This document shows, piece after piece, positions 57,197-64,000 of a DNA stretch of 64,000 nucleotides (the first letter of the stretch is position 1; the number at the start of each line of letters is the position of its first letter). Source of the DNA: Ruminiclostridium cellobioparum subsp. termitidis CT1112. GTDB taxonomy: Bacteria > Bacillota > Clostridia > Acetivibrionales > DSM-1351. Where the stretch lies: NCBI RefSeq assembly GCF_000350485.1, contig NZ_AORV01000061.1:1-64000 (forward strand), in the 5' to 3' direction. A program made the translations under genes and the position numbers. Under the pieces are notes generated by a model, which searched no databases, was not told the origin of the DNA, and was given only the letters and a program-made list of their open reading frames with translations.

Positions 57197-57230
57197 AGCC
57201 CGAAACCTGTTCTTCCAGCGGTTAAGGGCT
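57197..57230 (-). terminator. Terminator of the glycan gene cluster
   Basis: Eleven-base arms AGCCCGAAACC / GGTTAAGGGCT, pairing apart from a two-base internal mismatch, then TTTATT on the minus strand, 8 bp after the epimerase stop. It ends the manC-to-epimerase transcript. Confidence 0.75.
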
Positions 57231-57237
57231 CTTTTTA

Positions 57238-58278
57238 TCAAAAATTGTAGTTTCTGCGGTTCCATTCGATTGTCCTCCTTAGCCCTTCACTCATCGGCTT
57301 GAAGTTATCCAATCCGAACTCCGAACATATCCTCTCTATACTCAGCTCCACATGCTGAGGAGAAACCTTTACCTTTTCGGCAAAGTTGTATTCGGAGTTC
57401 TCCACAGAAAGCTTGCTCCCGGTGATGGCGCATATCTCTTCCGCAAGCTTTCGAATGGTGATGCTTTCCTTTCCGCCTACGTTGTAAACCAGCTGAGTGC
57501 CGTACAGCATAACATTGAGCAGCATTAGTACGCAATCGGCAATATAGCAGAATGTTCTGACCTTGCTGCCGCTGTCCATCATAATGATTTCCTTTTTGTT
57601 GAGAGCCTGCCTTATAAACTGGGTTAAAACACGTTCATCATTGGCACTGACCCCGGGGCCATAGGTCATTGATATCCTGGCTATCTTCGCATTGACATTT
57701 TCATAGTTCTTGTATGCAAAGCAAAGAGTTTCCCCGATCCGCTTGGCCTCCGAGTATATGGATCTGATGTTCACGGGTGAACACAGTCCTGGGAACTCCT
57801 CACGGGTGGGTATGTTATCCGCATCAGGCTCCCCGTACACTTCCGATGAACTCATATACAGAAAATCTGCATTGTTTACCCTGGCCTTCTGAAGCAGCTT
57901 TTCTGCGACCACCGTATTCAAATGTATTGTATCCAGATAATTTCTTAGAAATTTGCCCGGCTGTGCATATGTGGCCCCATGGATGATATAGTCGGCTTTC
58001 TGCAGCATATCCAGCGAGTCGGGCAAATTCAGATCCAGCGGATGAAATCTGTAATTGCTATCAAACACTTCGCTTAAGGCCTTATTGGGAGTGCTTCTGC
58101 TGACGGCCTCAATATTTATGCCTGTATCGTTTACCACATTGGAAATATGAAGCATATATATGAGATAGGTGCCTATGAGGCCGTTAGCCCCTGTTATGAG
58201 CACTGTTTTTCCCTTGAGAGGTGTTAAATCAATTCGTTCAATATATTCCCTGCAGTCCTGTTCCATATATTTATCCAA
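57238..58278 (-). CDS. NAD-dependent sugar-nucleotide epimerase/dehydratase
   Basis: A 346-residue extended short-chain dehydrogenase. Rossmann loop TVLITGANGLIGTYLIYML after a ~20-residue lead, DLNLPDSLDMLQKADYIIHGATYAQPG, catalytic SSSEVYGEPD and YSEAKRIGETLCFAY (Tyr-x3-Lys), then ISMTYGPGVSANDERVL. It resembles UDP-glucuronate decarboxylase/epimerase-like members; substrate is not certain. The TTG at 58278 after GGGGGAA is chosen because upstream frame lies in the E1-beta stop region. It is last in the glycan operon. Confidence 0.85.
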   Translation of the reverse strand: MDKYMEQDCREYIERIDLTPLKGKTVLITGANGLIGTYLIYMLHISNVVNDTGINIEAVSRSTPNKALSEVFDSNYRFHPLDLNLPDSLDMLQKADYIIHGATYAQPGKFLRNYLDTIHLNTVVAEKLLQKARVNNADFLYMSSSEVYGEPDADNIPTREEFPGLCSPVNIRSIYSEAKRIGETLCFAYKNYENVNAKIARISMTYGPGVSANDERVLTQFIRQALNKKEIIMMDSGSKVRTFCYIADCVLMLLNVMLYGTQLVYNVGGKESITIRKLAEEICAITGSKLSVENSEYNFAEKVKVSPQHVELSIERICSEFGLDNFKPMSEGLRRTIEWNRRNYNF

Positions 58279-58292
58279 AGCATGTTCCCCCT

Positions 58293-59333
58293 TTATTTCA
58301 GAATCCCCCTGACTGCGTCGCATATGGTCTCGGAATCCGGATAGTATGCCTTTTCCAGTACATCGCTGGTGGGCGTCGGACAATCCGGACAGCAAACTCT
58401 GACAATAGGCTCCTTCAAATAGTTCAATGCCTTTTCAGATACTATTGCGGCTATCTCTGAGGCTGCCCCTCCGGTTCTTGGGCCGGTGTCGGTTATTATT
58501 AGCCTGCCGGTCTTTGCCAGGGATTCAAAAATGACTTCCTCATCGATAGGCTTGATGGTTCTAAGGTCAATGACCTCGGCCGATATATTTTCAGCCTCAA
58601 GCTTCCTGGCAGCCTTCAGTGCTTCGATAACCATATAGGATATGGCCACTATGGTTACGCTGCTGCCCTTTTTTCTTACCGCACCCTTTCCGAAAGGTAT
58701 GGAATAAAGGGTATCGGGAACCTTACCCATGGTTTTATACAACCACCTGTGTTCTACAAAAAGGACCGGGTTGTTATCAATTATGCTTGAGATCATTAGT
58801 CCCTTGGCATCATATGGCGTTGCGGGCACAGCTATTTTTAGTCCGGGCACATTCATAAGCATACCCTGGATACACTGGGAATGCTGTGCACCCGACCCCC
58901 AACCTCTGGCGCTGATAGTGCGGACCACCAGCGGCACGCTGACCGCTCCTCCCGTCATATAACTCCACTTTGCCGCATGATTTACCAGCTGATCAAAAGA
59001 CAGCAGGAGGAAATCCATGCGGGCATGCACCAGGACAGGCCTCAGACCGGCCATGGCAGCACCGGAGGCAATGCCGGTCAGAGAGTTCTCGGCAATGGGT
59101 GTATCAAATACCCGGTGTCTTCCGTACTTTTCATGCAAGCCCTTTGTTGTACCAAAGACCCCTGAGACATCATCAATGCCTTCTCCCATGATGAAAACCC
59201 GGGAATCCCTGTCCATGGATTGATCCAGAGCCTCGTAAAGCGCATCCTTATATGATATGATCCTTCCGGACTGTGATTCATCGTCTATAATAAATTTATC
59301 CTGCTTTTCAACCTCAATTGTCGTCCAGGGCAT
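58293..59333 (-). CDS. Thiamine-diphosphate E1 component, beta subunit-like
   Basis: A 346-residue beta-type half of a 2-oxoacid dehydrogenase-like E1. Features include SYKDALYEALDQSM, FIMGEGIDDVSGVFG, RVFDTPIAENSLTGIASGAAMAGLRPV, and the C-terminal transketolase domain (VTIVAISYMVIEALKAA, IDLRTIKPIDEE, DTGPRTGGAASEIA). AGGAGG precedes the ATG. No E2 or E3 gene is nearby. In a glycan cluster it may transfer a two-carbon unit or form a branched sugar rather than feed lipoyl chemistry; this is inference. Confidence 0.88.
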   Translation of the reverse strand: MPWTTIEVEKQDKFIIDDESQSGRIISYKDALYEALDQSMDRDSRVFIMGEGIDDVSGVFGTTKGLHEKYGRHRVFDTPIAENSLTGIASGAAMAGLRPVLVHARMDFLLLSFDQLVNHAAKWSYMTGGAVSVPLVVRTISARGWGSGAQHSQCIQGMLMNVPGLKIAVPATPYDAKGLMISSIIDNNPVLFVEHRWLYKTMGKVPDTLYSIPFGKGAVRKKGSSVTIVAISYMVIEALKAARKLEAENISAEVIDLRTIKPIDEEVIFESLAKTGRLIITDTGPRTGGAASEIAAIVSEKALNYLKEPIVRVCCPDCPTPTSDVLEKAYYPDSETICDAVRGILK

Positions 59334-59452
59334 TATAAGACCTCCTAACTATGATATCTAACCGGCTGATGCATTCCATATTTTATTTACATATGGTCAG
59401 GTCGTAACTATGGGGCTGCCTCGTCCTTTGCCAGCCGGCTGCCTGTGTCACA

Positions 59453-60421
59453 TCATCCTGCATAAACAAAATCCAGAAGCTCTTTGGGCTCAGGTTTGGG
59501 TGAATTGACTGCAAACTCAAAGGCTTCATTTACCAGCCTTTCAATCTCGCTGTTAATATTATCTTCAAATGCTTTATTAAGGAGACCTGTATCATAGAGA
59601 TAGTTTGTATACCATCTGATGGGGCATTTTGACAGCCAGTAGTCATACTCACTTTGTGATCTTTGACCCTCTCCCACATCATTGACCGTCCCGATATGTC
59701 CTTTCCATCTATAGGTCACACATTCCAGCAGTGTGGGCCCCTCCCCTTTTCTGCACCTTTCAATGGCATCGGCGGCATATTCGGACACTTTTACAACATC
59801 ATTCCCGTCTATCTGATAACCGGGAATACCATAGCTTTCGGCCCACCTGTATATATTGTCCCCGGGATGTCTGGCAGACTGGTGGGAATTTATTGCATAC
59901 GCATTATTCTCGCATATATAAACAGCGGGCAGCTTCTTTAAAGAAGCAAAATTCAGGCTCTCGTGAAAAGTACCTTCATCGACGGCACCGTCCCCGAAAA
60001 AAACCGCACTTACCTTTCCATCCCCTGAAATTTTGGAAGCAAGAGCAGTTCCTGTTCCCAGCGGGATACTTCCGCCAACAATGGCTGTTGACCCAAGTAT
60101 TCCCACCTCGGGAGCCATCAGATGCATCGATCCCCCTCTTCCTGAGGAGCACCCGGTCCTTCTCAGGTATAATTCAGCAAACATTTTATTTATATCACCG
60201 CCCTTGGCTATATATTGAGCGTGACTTCTGTGTGTTCCGAAAACATAATCCTCCCTGCGGAGGTTTGCACACACTCCTGCCGATATGGCCTCCTGACCGA
60301 TTGACAAGTGAATAGGCGTTTTCATTTCATCATTTTTATACTCGCTGTCAATCTTGAATTCCACTTTTCTGATTGTCAGCATAATTCTATATAATTCAAG
60401 AAGTTTTTCTTTCTCCAGCAT
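59453..60421 (-). CDS. Thiamine-diphosphate E1 component, alpha subunit-like
   Basis: A 322-residue alpha half. RKVEFKIDSEYKNDEMKTPIH and the HLSIGQEAISAGV start match the E1-alpha family. FGTHRSHAQYIAKGG, GSMHLMAPEVGILGSTAIVGG, the thiamine-diphosphate motif GDGAVDEGTFHESLN ending ENN, and KGHIGTVND are visible. AAAGGAG precedes the ATG at 60421. It lies 119 bp before the beta subunit gene, in the same direction, and forms a heterotetramer with it. Confidence 0.9.
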   Translation of the reverse strand: MLEKEKLLELYRIMLTIRKVEFKIDSEYKNDEMKTPIHLSIGQEAISAGVCANLRREDYVFGTHRSHAQYIAKGGDINKMFAELYLRRTGCSSGRGGSMHLMAPEVGILGSTAIVGGSIPLGTGTALASKISGDGKVSAVFFGDGAVDEGTFHESLNFASLKKLPAVYICENNAYAINSHQSARHPGDNIYRWAESYGIPGYQIDGNDVVKVSEYAADAIERCRKGEGPTLLECVTYRWKGHIGTVNDVGEGQRSQSEYDYWLSKCPIRWYTNYLYDTGLLNKAFEDNINSEIERLVNEAFEFAVNSPKPEPKELLDFVYAG

Positions 60422-60474
60422 CAAAATACTCCTTTCACATTTGCCAAATAAACTATATGTCTCTGGTTTCCAGC

Positions 60475-61386
60475 CTAATATAACAGCTTTACGGCACTCT
60501 TATCCCAATCCTTGAGTTCACTTATAGCCAGTGAAACGTTTGAATAGCCGTTGCCTATAAGGCAATCGCATCTGGCCGCCAGCCATGTATCCTTAATGAT
60601 TTCCAGTCCTTTCCTCGCCCTGTCTTCATATTCCTGAAAGTGGGAACCCGGCCCCCGCTGCAGAACCCTTCTGCAATCTGTGTTAATAATATTTCCCGGA
60701 TACATCTCCGAGTACTGTTCCAGAATGTCACTGCAATCTGTCAAAAGAAACAGTTTTGCATCCGGATTAATTCTCAATTGTTTGTTAATCTCATAGGGGT
60801 ACTGTTTATTGAGTTCAAACAGATATTCAACCTCCACAACCTTGTCACTTCCGCGGATATGTACTGCTATAAGCGTATTCCCTCTCATATGGGACTCGTA
60901 GAACTCATCTATTTCATCAGAAACCGGCTGCTGAAGCCTGATATATTTTTTCAGCATGGCACCGTATAAATATCTGGAAATAAATCCGTACATAGGGTGC
61001 TTCTCAATCCAGTACATCATATTTTCAGGTTCAATGAAGCAGTTTTGAACAACCACATCCGCATCACAATCCATAATATCCTCAAGAGTAATTTCCGTAT
61101 TATAAAATAAGCCCTCTTCCCGGAGATTGTCACTCCTCCACACCTTTGGGAAGTAGGTAAACTTCTGGTTTTCAAGATCATTTATACTATAGGGCGACAC
61201 CGGCCGGAAAAACTGCCCGAAGGCATCCGCACTGTCATCAAGGCTGTACATACAGTTTTTCCCCCAGTAGACAACCGGTATCCTTCCCGATATTTCAGCA
61301 AAATACAATTGAGTCAGCACATGGTGCATATCAAACCAGAACCCATTACCCGTGGACTTAATTAACATAAATTTGCGCAACTGCAT
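60475..61386 (-). CDS. Fucosyltransferase-like protein, paralogue 4
   Basis: A 303-residue member of the family found at 31.7-34.9 kb. The central motif HIRGSDKV is complete, as in paralogue 2. It begins RKFMLIKSTGNGFWFDMHHVLTQ and ends with DTWLAARCDCLIGNGYSNVS and LLY. It is shorter, without the basic tail. GGAGGATGGT precedes the ATG at 61386. It lies 44 bp after manC, whose product GDP-mannose leads to GDP-fucose through gmd and fcl. Confidence 0.75.
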   Translation of the reverse strand: MQLRKFMLIKSTGNGFWFDMHHVLTQLYFAEISGRIPVVYWGKNCMYSLDDSADAFGQFFRPVSPYSINDLENQKFTYFPKVWRSDNLREEGLFYNTEITLEDIMDCDADVVVQNCFIEPENMMYWIEKHPMYGFISRYLYGAMLKKYIRLQQPVSDEIDEFYESHMRGNTLIAVHIRGSDKVVEVEYLFELNKQYPYEINKQLRINPDAKLFLLTDCSDILEQYSEMYPGNIINTDCRRVLQRGPGSHFQEYEDRARKGLEIIKDTWLAARCDCLIGNGYSNVSLAISELKDWDKSAVKLLY

Positions 61387-61430
61387 ACCATCCTCCACTA
61401 CGATGTAATTTCAAGCCAGACTGTTATTTG

Positions 61431-62504
61431 CTATAAAAGGTTCTCATACCCATTCTGCTTTAATAATTCCACAAGGCCTTTCACATCCTGGGCCCTTTCA
61501 CGGGGACAAACAATAATAGCATCTTTTGTATTCGCCACAATAAGATTGTCAACTCCTACAGTTGTTACAAGTGCACCGTCACTGAATATTATCGAATTGC
61601 CGGTATCGACTCCCAGATGCTTTCCCTTTGTTTTATTTCCGTTCCCATCTGTCTTAAAGGTTTTGGATAATGAATCAAGACTACCGATATCATCCCAGTC
61701 AAATAGTCCTTTTATTACATAAATACAGTCGATCTTTTCAAGGACGCCATTATCAAAAGATATATTTGGTATTTTATTATATGCTTCGTCAAGATATCTG
61801 TTACCGTTAGAGCGGCTTGAATTATCCACTGCCCAGCTGATATTCCTGTCATGCTCGGGTAAAAACCGCCTTATACTGCCAATAATCGCATCCAGACTGC
61901 CTACCAATATGCCCCCGTTCCAAAGGAATTCTCCCGATTCAAAAAATTTTTTTGCAGTTTCAATATCAGGCTTTTCAATAAACCTTTGAACTGTCATAAC
62001 CCTTTCGTCGTCACCTCTTTCGGTATCAATCTGGATATACCCGTAGCCGGTTGCAGGATAGGTAGGAGTTATACCCACAACTACAAGGGATTTTGTTTTA
62101 TCTGCCGTATCATATGCCATTTCTATTGCCTCCTTGTATCCTTTCCGGTCAGTAACATAGCCATCGGCAGGAACAAAACAGACCAGGCCCTCTCCAAATC
62201 TCTTTTTTAAGGTGACGGCGGCATACTCGATACATGCTGCGGTATTTTTCTTTTGAGGCTCAAGTATAATATTTTTACGGGGTATTAATTTTTTTACGGT
62301 ACTGAGGGTTATATTTTTTAGGCGTTTATCTGTTACTATAAAACAATGGTCGGCAGGAACAGTCTCACATAAGCGCTCAATAGTTTGTACCAGCATACAG
62401 CTGCCGTCATCGACGCTTATAAACTGTTTTGGCCTCACCTCTCTTGAAATGGGCCATAATCTGGTGCCTGAACCTCCCGACATTATAACAACGAATCTTT
62501 CCAT
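61431..62504 (-). CDS. manC: Mannose-1-phosphate guanylyltransferase
   Basis: A 357-residue nucleotidyltransferase making GDP-mannose from mannose 1-phosphate and GTP. The nucleotide loop MSGGSGTRLWPISREVRPKQF is at the N-terminus, with FVPADGYV, GYGYIQID, FIEKPD and LWNGGILVGS following. It lacks the isomerase domain of bifunctional ManC. The ATG follows a weak purine-rich site. First gene of the minus-strand glycan cluster. A phosphomannomutase is not in the window. Confidence 0.92.
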   Translation of the reverse strand: MERFVVIMSGGSGTRLWPISREVRPKQFISVDDGSCMLVQTIERLCETVPADHCFIVTDKRLKNITLSTVKKLIPRKNIILEPQKKNTAACIEYAAVTLKKRFGEGLVCFVPADGYVTDRKGYKEAIEMAYDTADKTKSLVVVGITPTYPATGYGYIQIDTERGDDERVMTVQRFIEKPDIETAKKFFESGEFLWNGGILVGSLDAIIGSIRRFLPEHDRNISWAVDNSSRSNGNRYLDEAYNKIPNISFDNGVLEKIDCIYVIKGLFDWDDIGSLDSLSKTFKTDGNGNKTKGKHLGVDTGNSIIFSDGALVTTVGVDNLIVANTKDAIIVCPRERAQDVKGLVELLKQNGYENLL

Positions 62505-62732
62505 TTAAATCATTCTCCAAAATAATATCGTTTTAGTCTATCTTATGTAGCGTCCTATATTGAGGTTCTTATTATTTTAATTTTTATGTAAACCAGCATG
62601 GCCCCTAATACTTGAAATCACTTTGAAATGGCCCTTTTTAACATATAATAAGACTGCATATTACCTTGTTGTGAAAAATACAGATGCTTGGTAAAATATT
62701 TGTATGATATCCAGTCGACTTTACCTGGAGAT

Positions 62733-63809
62733 ATGGCGGTTCATATGATTGAATTAGTTGATAAGGCAGTTATTTTTATAGCTTGTGTGATATTGTATAT
62801 AATTGATGCAGGCGATGCCGCAAGCGTCATTCCCGTAATTGTAAGCCTGACCCTTTCAGCCCTGAACAGTTACTTTGATAAAAGGCAGTTCAGGATTATA
62901 GCTTTTTCAGGCTATATATTACTATGTCAGTTTGCACCGGAGTTTTTGGTATTTGTTCCGGTACTCTTTTATGATATTTTTGCTGCAAGGGAGCAATTGC
63001 TTGCCCTGGCGGCATTCATCCCCTTCATCACACATAATTATATACACTCGAATACCTTGTTTCCTGCAGTGGTAGTCCTTTCTGCTTTTTCATACCTGCT
63101 GAAATTCCGCACGTTTAACTTTAAAAATATCAGAAAGCAGTATATGATCCTGAGAGACACTTCAAAGGAACGCTCACTTCTTCTGGAAAAGAAAAATAAT
63201 GAATTGATGGAAAAACAGGATTATGAAATCAACATGGCCACTCTTAATGAAAGAAACAGAATCGCTATGGAGATCCACGATAATGTGGGACACCTGCTTT
63301 CAAGATGTCTTCTTCAGCTGGGAGCTCTAATGGCCGTAAATAAAGAGGATAGCCTGAAGGAAAACCTATCTTCAATCAAAAATACACTTTCCCAGGCGAT
63401 GGACAGCATCAGGCGCAGTGTACACAATCTCCATGATGAGTCCATAGATCTCCGCACACAGATCACCGGACTGGTAGATAATTTTAAATTCTGCCCCATA
63501 TCCCTGGATTATGATATTACCGGAACAGTTGATAAAAGGTTGAAGTATTGCCTGATAGCCATTGTCAAGGAAGCCCTGTCAAATATTATCAAGCATTCAA
63601 ATGCCACAGAGGCAACAGTGACCTTGAGGGAACACCCCGCCCTTTACCAGCTTATTATCCAGGATAATGGAAGCGTAACCGGCTATAACCTTGAGAACGG
63701 TATAGGTTTAAGTAATATTTCCGAGAGGGTTAAAGCCTTTAACGCCAATATTGACATAAATACGGACAACGGCTTTAAAATATTTATATCAATACCCAAA
63801 TGGAACTGA
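62733..63809 (+). CDS. NarL-type sensor histidine kinase
   Basis: About 358 residues. The N-terminal ~145 residues hold several hydrophobic helices without a clear extracellular domain. A coiled coil (SLLLEKKNNELMEKQDYE) leads to the HisKA_3 phosphoacceptor LNERNRIAMEIHDNVGHLLSR, with His in EIHDNVGH. The ATPase domain has IVKEALSNIIKHS (N-box), and IQDNGSV and GIGLSNISERV (G-boxes). The ATG at 62733 has GGAG two bases before; ATG 62745 is an alternative. It pairs with the response regulator beginning at 63891. Confidence 0.88.
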   Translation: MAVHMIELVDKAVIFIACVILYIIDAGDAASVIPVIVSLTLSALNSYFDKRQFRIIAFSGYILLCQFAPEFLVFVPVLFYDIFAAREQLLALAAFIPFITHNYIHSNTLFPAVVVLSAFSYLLKFRTFNFKNIRKQYMILRDTSKERSLLLEKKNNELMEKQDYEINMATLNERNRIAMEIHDNVGHLLSRCLLQLGALMAVNKEDSLKENLSSIKNTLSQAMDSIRRSVHNLHDESIDLRTQITGLVDNFKFCPISLDYDITGTVDKRLKYCLIAIVKEALSNIIKHSNATEATVTLREHPALYQLIIQDNGSVTGYNLENGIGLSNISERVKAFNANIDINTDNGFKIFISIPKWN

Positions 63810-63823
63810 TTCTCACATCTTAC

Positions 63824-63871
63824 CCGGCTCACGGTAAGAACGTGTAATAATTTCTTTATGTTGTGAGCCGG
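63824..63871 (+). other. Hairpin between kinase and regulator genes
   Basis: Perfect 9-bp arms CCGGCTCAC / GTGAGCCGG with a 30-nt loop, between the kinase stop and the regulator ATG. It may lower or time regulator translation or end part of the transcripts. No T-run. Confidence 0.4.
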
Positions 63872-63890
63872 AAAGGCCAACGGTATTTTA

Positions 63891-64000
63891 ATGAAAGTTT
63901 TGGTGGTTGATGATGATAAACTTGTTTGCGTTTCTTTAAAGACCATATTGGAGGCAGACCCCGAAATCAGTGTTATAGGCACCGGAAACAACGGGAAACA
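63891..64000 (+). CDS. Response regulator (5' part, runs off the window)
   Basis: The first 36 codons are visible. MKVLVVDDDKLVCVSLKTIL holds the acidic pocket (VVDDD) of a receiver domain; EISVIGTGNNG follows, typical of NarL/LuxR-type regulators. GAAAGG lies about 15 bases upstream, a long spacing. The phosphorylated Asp and the DNA-binding domain lie beyond the window. Partner of the kinase upstream. Confidence 0.85.
   Translation, partial: MKVLVVDDDKLVCVSLKTILEADPEISVIGTGNNGK

Overview
The window looks like chromosome of a low-GC, cellulolytic-type clostridium. A Ruminiclostridium/Acetivibrio-like relative is my best guess; this is inferred from gene content and not proven. Supporting signs are a xylose operon with a ROK regulator, a citramalate-based branched-chain amino acid locus behind a T-box, TTG/GTG starts with strong GGAGG sites, DivIVA, and a clostridial-type peptide-maturation cluster. 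Most genes lie on the minus strand.

Region 1 (1-4.9 kb) is a xylose operon, xylB - ROK regulator - xylA, with two related palindromic operator candidates. Region 2 (5-14.4 kb) is a branched-chain amino acid locus read leftwards: a sigma-A promoter, a T-box with a CUC (Leu) specifier, ilvB, ilvN, ilvC and leuA, then a SatD/DUF3307 pair with its own terminator-bounded control region, then cimA. Its intergenic gaps hold a pair of 78-bp dispersed repeats, a small hairpin-rich element between ilvB and ilvN, a three-unit TGCAT array and a candidate structured RNA before leuA. Region 3 (14.6-19.9 kb) is one secreted protein of 1717 residues built from 18 copies of a ~93-residue unit. Region 4 (19.9-31.6 kb) holds housekeeping genes (tadA, proS with a structured leader and terminator), an ABC-2 transporter with one frameshifted permease, a flavoprotein, GDP-fucose synthesis (gmd, fcl), a DivIVA-like protein, a phosphotransferase and a small secreted protein.

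Region 5 (31.7-50.3 kb) is the most interesting. Reading leftwards from 46.7 kb there is a Cys-rich precursor peptide, a radical SAM/SPASM maturase, a TIGR04066-type maturation protein and an acyl-carrier-related protein, followed by a lipoprotein solute-binding protein, two sugar-type permeases split by an IS110-family element, a membrane fusion protein, a MacB/FtsX-type permease and three tandem fucosyltransferase-like proteins. Two more solute-binding protein paralogues flank the precursor; one is frameshifted. The segment from about 41.3 to 50.3 kb is clearly more AT-rich than its surroundings.

Region 6 (50.3-55.8 kb) is a UvrA paralogue with a nucleotidyltransferase, divergent from an AraC/GyrI-type regulator across a perfect 13-bp inverted repeat. 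Region 7 (55.8-62.5 kb) has a subtilase whose C-terminal half resembles the TIGR04066-type protein, then a glycan cluster: manC, a fourth fucosyltransferase-like paralogue, a two-subunit thiamine-diphosphate E1 enzyme without E2/E3, and a sugar-nucleotide epimerase. ManC, Gmd and Fcl together would give GDP-mannose and GDP-fucose, the probable donor for the four glycosyltransferase paralogues. The window ends in a NarL-type histidine kinase and a truncated response regulator.

Three genes (22947-24117, 43849-44948, 48918-50269) are each broken by a single-base change in an A-tract. This may be real slippage or sequencing error and should be checked first.
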